Below, one piece after another: positions 23,101 to 35,100 of a stretch of 64,000 bases of DNA. The notes below the pieces were generated by a model. It had not been told where the DNA came from and did not search any database. It saw only the letters and a program-made list of their open reading frames with translations. The stretch's first letter is position 1; each line of letters opens with the position of its first letter. Location: NCBI GenBank assembly GCA_002633005.1, contig NMRA01000299.1, forward strand, positions 331,754 through 395,753. The letters run 5' to 3'. This DNA comes from Phoronis australis (lineage: Eukaryota > Phoronida > Phoronidae). The translations under genes and the position numbers were made by a program.

Positions 23101-26100
23101 GTCCTCCATCTCCCCCTTGTCTTCTATCTTCTTCTTCATGCACTAGTTGATTTTGGTGACCTTGGACCTTATTCCCTTTTATTTCAACTATAACATGGAA
23201 TTTATTTAGTATTCACGTAGCCTTCCTCCTAAACTTAATACATGTTGATACTGCACACTATCAAGTTCCAACTCAATTGAGCTAATGAATGGTGAGAATA
23301 GGCACCTAACAGATTCAGATTCACTTTGCAGTGACCCCTACTGGTAGACACAGTTTAGAACTCATGCATGTACTTATCTGGTCATACTATCAGTCAAACA
23401 CTTAGTGATTCTTCACGTATTTTGCACATAATGTGACTGAGAAATTCTGTGTTGTCAAAATTCGACACAAAAATATAGACTTACTTAGACAATTTTAGTC
23501 TATTACTAGTATAGTTTGTACTGCATAGTAACGTTTCCGGTATTCTTAGCAAAGTTGTCAGCCTTTGAAATGTGGAAAATGACAATTTTGCCAATTATTT
23601 TTTAACGAGAATTACTGATGTTTTTGGTAAGATGCAAAGCAAATCTTGTGAGCATGATTTGTGAACCCTGCAGTATTTTTTTACTTTTTAGTATTCATCA
23701 AACTGAGGTTAGTAATTACAATTACACCACTCTTAATTAATTTATGTCTAGGTTTGGTATTATATTGGTACCAAAGCAATAAATGTCAGCAATGGTGATC
23801 TTGGGATGTGGTTTGAACATCTGGACTTGTGCAGATGACCATGTTAGCCCCTTGGCTTGTCTGGTACCTTGTGAAGGAACTGAACTTCTAATAACTTAAT
23901 GGAACATGGCAGTGTTGATGGATACACATTATTTGGTTTATTGTCGCCGTGCTCCTTTACCCACATTCAAGCTTGTAATCATTTTTCAGGGGAGGTCAGG
24001 AGTCCACTGATATGGCCACCAGCTTGTGCATTCACCCAGTCAACAACGACTATGTGATATTTGCAGTATGCAGAGATCACAAGTTACGAGTCTGGTCATG
24101 CAAGGTGATTTTTTAGTTTCTTCACTTCAAGCATCATAAATCAGGTTCTCTTCACTAGGGTATTTGCTTTTTCAAAAGCAACGTGATGTTTTAATCCTTT
24201 GTTTGAACGGAAATTGGTTTATATAATAAATTGCCTGTAAATTGCTCTGACAGCCCTGCTGTTTCAGCAGCTGCATGACATTTTACTTGGATGTGTCTGA
24301 AGCAGTAATGAACTCTCAGTTCTTCTTACGTGAAGAAATTCTTTCTAGTCAGTTTATGTATGTGCTATAGTCCTGCCCTTTCTGTGAATAAGAACTTCTG
24401 ATTGAAGCTATCATCTTGTTGCCAACTCAGATAACAAATAATTGTTAATCTTGAGAAATACTGACTGTTTGATCATGACTTCATCAGACACTAATCATTA
24501 CAGTTTGCTTGTCACGGCAGGCTAGTTCAACTGTGGAAGCTGTGTAGCTGTCAGGGAATTCTTGGGGTGTTGCTGCTAATTTCAGCCCAAATGGTATAAG
24601 AATGTGACAAGTTGGTTTTGTAGAGCATAAACGCCTGTGACTTTAGGGCTCTGTTTCATCAAAGTGACTGGAGACTGAAGACAGAAATGTGGTCTTGTGA
24701 TCCCATTTTACAATTACTGATAAAAGGTTTTGCTGTGTGATTATGAGCGCATCAGAGTGTAGAAATGATCAATTTCTGAAGCCTACAAGTTTGTGTATAT
24801 TCTCAGAGACTTTGGACGTTTGCACAAGTGAGATTTAATTGTTTTTCAGAACTAGCTGTGTGGAGCTTAATACCAAATTACTCACTTAAGTCATAACACT
24901 TCATTAAATAGGTCCTCAAACATGTTTATAAAGACTTTAAAATGTGACCCACTTATTGAACTGCGAGAATTCTCAAAATGATGTTGTAAAATAGTTGTCC
25001 TTGTGTTATCCAGCAATATTATCTTCCGATGAAGTTGTCATTGCTAATCCTGTCATTAGCCCTCATTCACTCAACCATCCGTGTTTGCCTCGAGTATGCT
25101 GTTGACTTCCTGGGGTCTGTTTCATGGAAAGTGACTTAAAGGTTAATGCCACCCAATTTAATTAGTTTTTTTACTGTTTTAATTGGTCTATATCCACGTC
25201 ACCTCGTATACGGTCGATCTTACCTCGCCGAGAGGTGTCGCGTTAACCTGTGAGGAAGGTGAGAAACGATGCAGCGACGTCAGTGGTTCTTTTGCTGAGT
25301 GAGTGCCACTGTGGTGTGGTGTATCGGGGTCGCTTGTGCGAACTATGAAGCTGCGAGAAAAGCGAGTATATCGTTTTTTGGATTTCACCAAGAGCCCATA
25401 ATGCTTTGGAAGTGGCTCATGGTAGTTAAGAATGAAAAGTACGTCGTTAATTCCAAATATGAAGCTGTGAAACTTCTCTGCGTCTGTCACTGGCCGGCAT
25501 TTTGCTAGAGGTGATTTCACTGACGATCGAATGCCGGCTTATCAAACAGCTCATGCCAGGCCAGAAAAACGGACTGAGGCTGATGTCAGATGTTGTGCTT
25601 AGTGTGTTTGTGTCCGACATGCAGCAGACAAAGAAACGCTGTTTGGTTGTTGATTAGTTTTTAGTTATGGAGAATTGTAGTTCGCCATGAAAACATAAGC
25701 AATTACAATTAATTCAAGTCGTGAGAACATAAAGTTTTTACATAACCTGTTTGATAACTAACTCGTTCGTCAGGCTTCTGTTTGGTCTCCTGGGTGTAGG
25801 ATGTTTTCGCCAGTTCTTTTTCTCAGCGGCCTAAAAATGTTTATGTACACCTCTGTTTAGACGCAGTGTGAAATCAGGTTGGTCCGTGAGACACATCTGC
25901 TCTTCTCCAAGAAGGCGTTTCACTTGCGGAATTTCGTTTCAGCAAATGCAAGTGTCAGTCGTTTCCATTATCGTGACACCATGACAAGTCATTCAAACGG
26001 TTTTCAGAACTATCTTTGTGTTCTGTTGTCTGTGCATGTTCACGGAGCCTCTCTAGTATTTCTTGATCAGTGTATTCCGGTTCGAAATGATAGCCTGTGA

Positions 26101-29100
26101 AGTCTTCGTTGAATGAGCGTCAGGATTGCGAGTTGGCACGTTGATGTTTATTATTGTGTGTTCTGTTTAAAAATGAATTATTCTCACCCTAATCATTGCA
26201 ACTTGTAATGCCTTGGAGTGTTGAGTGCAAATGTTTTGAGAAGCCAGCAATGAATAAATCACTGTGTTACTGGCTTTAGATGGAATAAACTAATTGACCG
26301 GGCACTGAGGCCGTGTGAGCGCATGCTAATTCAGTGTTTGCTGACAGAAAGCTGTGGTGAAACAATAACCGATTTTATATGTTATGGTCAAATTCAGGGA
26401 ATCTTTATTTAGGTGTTCATATACGTCATTCGAATCATTGTCGCTGTACAACTTATGCCATGATGGTTCTGTGGAAGGGTAACCCAACTTGCGGCCCATG
26501 ATGAGCTAGTAAATGGATTTGCAGTTTCGTTGCTAATTCACCAAAATAATCACATGCACATTGTTTCTTTTTGTTGCTGGAAGTTTAGTTTCCATCTGTG
26601 GCTGGTTTATGTTCGTGATGTCTTCAGTCCGGCCACGTTGGGCCTGATCGGGTTTCAAGCCACTGGCCGGGATAGCAAGAAATGTTAATTTCACAGAAAA
26701 GAAGCCAACATAAAAGTTGTCCAGAATTTCATGGAGATTTTCACCATATGTAAATCTTCATCATAGCATTAGTGAAACTAAACTGATCCACTGTCATCCT
26801 CTCACACCTGGCTCCAGCCATCACTTACATAAACCTGCCAATATCTCCCAAACCAGTAATCACTGCCATATGGTTTAAATAAGAGAAATGTAGAGGAAAT
26901 TGTGAACTATGGAATGCGCATGCTCACATATCTAAACTACACTCCAGGGCTTTTACAATTTCTGAATGAAAATCACAAGTGTCCTGGGGTGAGTGCACTC
27001 TTCTAACGCAGCCCAGCTGCTGCTTATCATAGTGGATTGAGTACACCCAACACATTGTAATAGGATAATTGTCATGTCAGCTGACCTCGCCTAGCGCAGG
27101 ATAAGGGTTAAGTCACTTTTCATGAAACAGAGCCCAGATGGCTATGGTTCATTGTCTTCTGTGTTTAATTAAGCAATTAGTAGTTCACTTCGTATTGAGT
27201 CACGTTGCACACAGTTTGCTTTGATCAAATACTGCCCGTGAAACTACACAAGATAGAATGTGAGCAAAACATCTTTATTGTCACTTAACTTTCCAGAGAC
27301 TGGAATGCCTCATTTCTTGGGACCTTCTCAACTACATCCCAGACAGTGTTGACCCAACAAGAACCTTTGCCGGGGTTCAAAGTCACATGATCAAGAAGTC
27401 ACCCTTGTCAAAAGAGGGCGTTGTCACTTTGGGTGTTTACCTGACATTCGGTGATTCTTCACAGTTCCTGGTCCTACAGCCAGCATTTGTTGATGGGCAG
27501 TACCATTTGAGTCATGTGTCTACAATGTTTGGACGGAATGTAAGTGCCAAATTGCAGCATCCCATTTTATTTTAGTTTTTTATCCGCCCGCTTGGTTGCA
27601 CATTGTTGTCATCTTGTCCATGCTCAATTTATCAAAAACTCTTTCACATCTTGATTAAGTTTGGCACAAGTGTATAGAGCATCAATAGAAGAGTGCATGC
27701 CACTTTTGGATGTTTTTGGGAAGAGATTTGCGAATAAGTAGAGAACCGATGGACGGATTTCAATAAAACTTGATACAAAGTTATGCGTTGAAAATGCATT
27801 GGTGCCACTTAACTTTCAGGTTAGTTCGACCTCTGCAGCACCCAATAATTGCTGTTTTGGTCTTGACTAGGATCTTTTGCAGCTGTATTTTTGGTGTAGA
27901 GCTTTTTCAGATGATGTCTAAGAACTGAGTGACAGATTTCAATGATACTTTGACACAGAGGTATATGGATAACAATGTGGCGGCACCAGTTTTGACTGTT
28001 ACAGCACCTCTTTGGCCTTTTGGTCTTGTCCAGTTTTTTGAACGATATCTCATAAACCCTGGTTGGATCTAGGTGAAATTTGACACAAGAGTTAAGGCGC
28101 ATTCCACTTTCAGTATGTCCTGACCACCCCCCAGGACCAGAGGGTTGGGGATTTTTTAATTAAGCAAAAACATCAAATTTTCAAGACTCGCAACGTTGTC
28201 TGCTTTTTTTCAACTTCAGCAAATCAACGTTATCAGAACTTAGGAACACGAGTTCTCAAAATTGTGGATTTCATTGAAACTTTCCAATTTTAATATTTAT
28301 TTATCAATCTAAAAAATGCTGTTAGGATTTTTCTTTTAAAGTCCTAGTTGTATTGAACTGTGCAATTCCTAACAGCGTTTTTGAGAAATGTCGGCAGGTT
28401 TTCATTTAATGTACAAGGTCTCATTAAAATCGACTATTAGGGTATTTGTCTTATGAATGTACCTTTGTTAAAAAGGAAAATTTGGCTTTAAATGGTGGCC
28501 ACAGTATAATAAAAATGACATGAAAGTATGAAGTGAACTTTTATAATCCCTAATCTTCTTTCAGAAAATATATTGGTTGACACATTTGAGTTTTTCTAGC
28601 AATTGATTTTGAAATAACTTTCCTTAATAAGGTCCTATATAATCTTAACTTGACCTGCACTTGATTCTTGTAGGATACTTTAGTTGACTTCTGTTTGACA
28701 CCTGCTCACCTCTGGACCTTATGGTCAGGTACGGAGAGTGAACCAATTGTGCAATACGCTAGCCTCGGGGGTGAGTCTGTGTCTACAAACATTTGGGCTG
28801 ATGTGTTTCTGGAGTCATCCCTACCCAGTGAGATCGTCATTTCTGACTTTATGGATCCGAGAGAGGCGTACACTCTTCGCATCTTCCACCCGGGCCAGTT
28901 TTCTCTGCAGGCTATTGCCAAAGCACTAAATGTAAGTCCACTCATACATACTGATTGCCTTTGGAAGGTTTCAAATAGTTTGAGGTAATGGGCTACTTTT
29001 ATTACCAATGATCAAATTTTTAAAATAACATTTAAGTATTAATAGTAGACCTATAAATTATATGTTTTGAAATTCTTTGACAATCACAGAATCTTTTATA

Positions 29101-32100
29101 CACGAAAGATGTTTGTAGTCATGTTATTGGGATTTTTCCCAAAAGTTGTGATTATTCACATTTGTACCAAACTTTTGTCCATGAATTACAAAAGCGTGTC
29201 TGAGGGATTTTTTCTTAAGCCCTTTAAAGCACGAGAGTTTGGTTGTCAAAAAAACATCACCTCCATTTTTTCAAGAAATGTTAAGGTCGTCATTTTTCAA
29301 AACAATTCTTGAAATGAAATCCCAGACTCTTTTTTATAGCTCATAGAATAATAAAAAAAGCAGAATTTGCATGTTTTGCTCAAAAAGGTTCTTGTTTGTG
29401 AAAGGTATGGTGATCTCTGAAATATCAAGAATTTTAGAAAAAACGCTGTCATGTGGAACATGTGGGTATCAGCTTCAAGGATTTTGAAAATTTTTAGTAT
29501 TGTAAGAATTGTGTTATTACTCAAGAGTTATTTAAGAAATTTCACACTTGGTAACAAAGGGAGCCTATTACGTTGACAAAAGGATACTTAACCCGATTGG
29601 GTAATTTCACTCACAGCTGGTTCTGTCACGTGCTATAATTGTACAGTTATGACATCCCTCGAGAGGTTAAAGCACTGCTCACGTAAGACATCCTCGCTGA
29701 GTCTCAGAGCAAATAACATGGTTTGGGGTGTGTTTTTTTTTTCCTTAGAAATAGGTTAACTCTCCTTATCTGAGTTTTTGAACTTGTTGCTAACCACTGC
29801 GCCTTGACAATAGTTACAGACGAGTTACGTTTAACAAATATGAGTGATCCATCTTAGTTATATTGTTTTGATGATCTAAAACACGGTTTAGGTACCCTTT
29901 GAGAAAATTAATGTGTTGCACTTAATAAGAACAAGTTTTTGGTTGTCATGGTTATTCCAGCTTGATAATTGTTTATAATTAGTCATTAAAAACCATAGTT
30001 TGTCCAATAAATGCAAAAGTATAGTTCTTTTATCATCTTAGAATTTGCTGCATTTTTTCGACTTTCAGATTTATCACAGATCAGCAAAGGTTTCAACAGA
30101 CGTTCCTATTGAATCATTGAAAGAACAGGTGACCACTGCTGTAGAGAATGAGGCAAGTTCAACTGCTTTCAAAATAGGGAAAACCCTTTCTAGTCAACAT
30201 TATGCTTAGTTGCTGTTAGGTGTTTTAGGTATTACCGCTAGGGGGCAGTTTTGAGTTTTATCAAGGAGTTCTAGTTGGTCACCGATGGTGAGCAGATGTG
30301 TGTCATGATTTATCTGAACACTGAGGCTGGACTTTATGTTTTCTTCATACTTTCTAAATACTGAACGTTATTTGTTTATGTGGTGACCCTTTGCTACGGC
30401 ATGGACAGCAGCGCATTTTGTATGGAACTTGACTGTATTATTTTGGTGGACTGGTAGAGTTAGCGGAACGCCTTGCCTTGGTGATGAAGACTGAAGATGC
30501 CGCGAGTTTCAATTTTTCTACTGTTGGTGCTGACGTTCTACCCTGTCTTCGTCCCAAGTTTCGCGTAACTTGTTATCATGTTTGTAAATATGTAAATAGA
30601 TATTGATTTAGATCAGGATAACTGAAAAGTCTTTCTTTTTGTTTATATTACTGTAACAGTTGCGAAGAAGAGACATTTATATTCTTTTCTTGTAATGCTT
30701 GATGTTGTGAATGGATATTACATTTAAAGCCAATTCCCACATTCCTGATCCAATGCTCCTCATATGCTGAAGTAGAAAAACCTGCAGTTGATATGAGTGA
30801 GTTAGTTTTATATGCTGACGCATTACGGAGAGGATCCAGGCAAGTAAATGATTTATTGTGCATCACTCAGGTTTTCAAAATTTTTGATGTCTGCATTGCG
30901 AATTACCATGCAATAATAAAACTTGATGGGGACCAGAATGATAGATGGCTAATTAATTGAAATTAGAAGTTAGTGATTAGCCAAGAGCAGTGTTTAACTG
31001 TGGAGCAAGTGTACTTTTAATGCTCGAATTTGTGGGTAAGTGCTGCAGAATCGGGGGGGGGGGACACCATAGTACTTGGGAAGTGGTCATTGTGTGGTCA
31101 CAGTAAAATGTGGTCAAAGGTTAGAGGCCATGTCACAACTTTGTTGCGGCTTGCATAGCAGTAAAAAATCTGAACTTGTTTATAAGTTCTAGTCAAACTT
31201 TTTATGAATTTATAATGAGATCAAATAAACAGTTCCGAAGACTGGTTTTATGGTCAAGTTGATTGTAAGTGGCTAGGTAACACTCTGTGAAAAGATAGTC
31301 AGTATGGTGTTTGTTTATCACAGATTCACAGCCAGGCAAGTGAGTATGAAGTGTCAGAGGATGAGTACTACCAGCTGCAGCTGCAACAGTGGTCCAAGTT
31401 CTACTCATGCTGTGTTCAGTATCAAGAGGTTGGTGGTCTAATGTTGTAGTACCGGTGTTTGTGTACGCCAACATCTATATGAATTGGCTGGTTATAGATC
31501 AGGGAAATGTGAGTCAAAAGTTAAGATGTTGCATTGGTGGCACAGGTTTCCCCCACCTGCCTTGGAAGAAAATGGACTTATAAATGAAAAAAGGTCCATT
31601 GTTACATTTTCTGAAAAAGCAATTCGCGTAACTTAAGCATATTTTCTGGACTGTTCAGAGAACGTAAGAAAAATTTACTAACAAGATTTAATTCGTGCTA
31701 AGTTGAACTACGAGAATTGTGAGATCTTTTCCTACAAATGCAGCTGTCAAATTTCAAACTCCATGTAGAATGCGAGAACTCACATCAGGTATACTTTCAA
31801 ATGAAAACATTGGTGTGTTGAAAAGAGTCATCTTTCACTGTAGTGGGAAACTCAAATTCAAAAAACAGTGCTAGTGAATAAACGAACTGCCTCGTAGATA
31901 TGCATTAAGGTAGTCATGTGGGACCTTTAGCCCACGAACTTCTCCATGTTGATGACCTACTTTATACTCTGGACGACCTTTTTCTATAAGTATATACTAG
32001 ATCATCATGTTTCAGGTTGGTTCCAAACCTTTAGGTCTGTTCTCAGATGTTGCTACTGGGATGGTGTGTGTTGTGAAGAAGACAACTTTGTCCTACATCC

Positions 32101-35100
32101 GACCATGCGACATACTGGAGTTTTTCCAGTTGTCTCCCCAGTATCAGATCACATTTGATGACTTTCCATCTAAATATATTCAAGGTAAGGTAAAATTCGG
32201 CTTATATTGGAGCATTATATCAATGATGGGTGACTGGATTTAAATGACATTTTCAGATATAATGATTTATACACTGTTGTTCAAAATGTGTTTAGGAATA
32301 GTTTAAAACTTTCATTTAGGACTTTTTATGTTTATCATGAAATAGTAATAGCATAAAGAAATGAACTCAAGCAGTAAAGCAGAACATTTTAATTTAGCAC
32401 TTGCAAATATCGGTATCTGGTAAAAAAGGCTCGAGAATTGTCTCCGTAAGGCTATCTGTGGGTCATTTTTATGCGCCCACAGATTTATATGTGGACACAT
32501 TATGCCGTCATCTCCGTCCGTCCGGCGTCCGTCTGGCGTCCGCTGCTCTGTCTCCAAAACGCCTTGACGTATGTTCATGAAATTTTGCACGTGTTCCTTC
32601 CGTAGATGGGATGGCATGAGCGAACTTTCGGATGGATCTGACTACCGGTGTGCCCCCTAGTGGCAATTTTAATTATTTACGTTTACCTCTGTATCTTCAA
32701 AAGTCCTGAAAGGATCTTCATAAAAGTTGGTATATAGGCACCTATTAATGAGATGACGCTATCCTCCCGTTTTCAGATGGATTTGACGTAGTTTGAGCCA
32801 CCTACTGGTCATTTTTACTGTTTTCGAGTCTGTTTTTTGCGTCCTCCCCTCTATCAAGCAGACTGCTCAAAGGATGATTGTGAAAATTGGCATGTATGTT
32901 TTTACTATGAAGTGGACGGCTAGCGATGATTTTCCGACAACTTCGACTACTGTGGCGCATCCTAGTGGCATTTTGTTTTTTACGCCCATGGCTGTATCCC
33001 CTAAAGTGTTCGCAGGATCTTTACTAAATTTAGTAAGTGTGTTCATATGATGTCAACAACGGAGGACGACGACTTCAGACGGATCTGACTACTGGTGTGC
33101 CACCTAGTGGCAATTTTATTTTTTTTACTTTTACCTCAGTCTGTATGTTCAAAGGTCCTCAAGGTATTTTCATAAAATATGGCATACAGGCATCTGTTAA
33201 TGAGATGACGATATCACTCCGTTTTCAGATGGATTTGACCTAGTTTGTGCCTCCTAGTGGCCATTTTTACTGTTTTCGAGTCTGTTTTTTGGCGTCCACT
33301 CGTCTATCAACCAAACCGCTTTCAGGATAATTGTGAAAATTTGCATGTATGTTTTTACTATAAAGTGGATGGCGGACGATGATTTTCCGACGAGTTCGAC
33401 TACTGTGGTGCTTCCAAGTGGTAGTTTTGTTTTTTGTTGTGCTCATGGCTGTATCTATTAAACCGTTTGCTGGATCTTTACCTCATTTAGCAAGTGTATT
33501 TTATATGATGTTGACAATGGATGACGACTACTTTCGGACAGATTTGACTAGTGGTGTGCTTCCTAGTGGCAATGTTATTTTTTTACATTTACCATTTTGT
33601 ATCTTCAATGGTCCTCAACAGATTTTCATGAAATTTTAAATATAGGCATCTATTGATGAGATTACGCTATCACCTTGTGTTTGGATGGAATCGAGGTATT
33701 TTGCGCCACCTGAGTGGTGGCTGTTTTTTGCTCTTTTCAAATCTTGTTTTTGTCATCCATCCCTCGATCAACCAAATCGTTCTAGGAATGGTTTTGAAAA
33801 TAGGCATATAGGTTTTCAGTGTGAAGAGGACGTTTGATGATGGCGACTGACTACTGTGGCACCTCCTAGTGGTAGTTTTGTTTAGCACCCATAACTATAT
33901 CTCCAAAACCAACTGCAGGATCTTTATTACTCTGCACGTGCAAACGCAGAGTACTGCTGTTCCTGGGTTTTCTTAAATTTTATTCTTATTACTCTGCGCG
34001 TGCAAGTGCAGAGTACTGTTTTTCCTGGGTTTTCTCCAGTTTTATTACTCTGCGCGTGCAAGCGCAGAGTACTGTTGTTCCTGGGTTTTCTTCAATTTTA
34101 TTCTTATTCTTATTCTTATTCTTCTTCCGACCAAATTTGACACTTAATAACTACAAATTGGGTGCAGGTACGTTCTTTAAATTCAGCATATGATTTTTGA
34201 CAGTACATAAATTTTGATTCGTTATATAATCATTTCCATATTGCACCGGAAGAGGTTGTTTGGTGCAAAGGTCATATAATTTTCAAAATGCTACTCCTTC
34301 TTCAGTTTTAAAGCTATCTTGAAATTCAAAAGTCTGATTGGTACGTCCAATTCAATTCGAAATACAAAGTTTCAGGTCATTTAGTGCAACCACGGGGTCA
34401 TTACGTGCATTTTTCTTCTGAAAATTTGTCCTTTTCATTCACCAAGTATTCTGATGTGTCAACCGTTAGACAGCTGTGATTCTCAGCATGAAATATGTTT
34501 TTCACAGACTTTGCAATAGTTCTACTAAAAGGGATTGTAATGCATTGGATAGGATCAATTAGTGCAAAGGTCATCTTCTTTTGAAAAGGTTATTTCTCCT
34601 ACATTTTTCAAGGAATTGTTTTCAATTCCAGCTCATTTGTCTAAACCTCAGGGTTGGAATTTTCCGTGGAAACGTGGATTTACGCTTTTTTCAAATGTTC
34701 TGTCCGCGCATATTATTATATTTCCGCGTAAAAAAAATCGGATTTGATGATTATAAAATTTCCGCGGCAAATTTCTTTCTTACCGCGGTGTTGCAGACGA
34801 CGTTCACCTCGAAAAGCGGAAGTTGCTCTTTATGTTTCGGAGGAACGTAAATTGTCAACATTGCCGGGGCATCTGGGATAGCGTGGTGGGATTTTCAATG
34901 GCGTCTCGTGTTATTGTAAACCGCGGCGACAAATACTACGGCTCTGCAGCCAAAAATGTGTAGGTTGGGAGTGGACGGACGAGCTAAAAGGACGCAGACA
35001 CATGCTACTGATGGTGGTAACGTTTTTTTTTTTTAGTTCCGATTTTTGTCGGGGAAAGGTTCACATCGACCATTTCAAGGCTGGGTAGCGCGCATGATTT

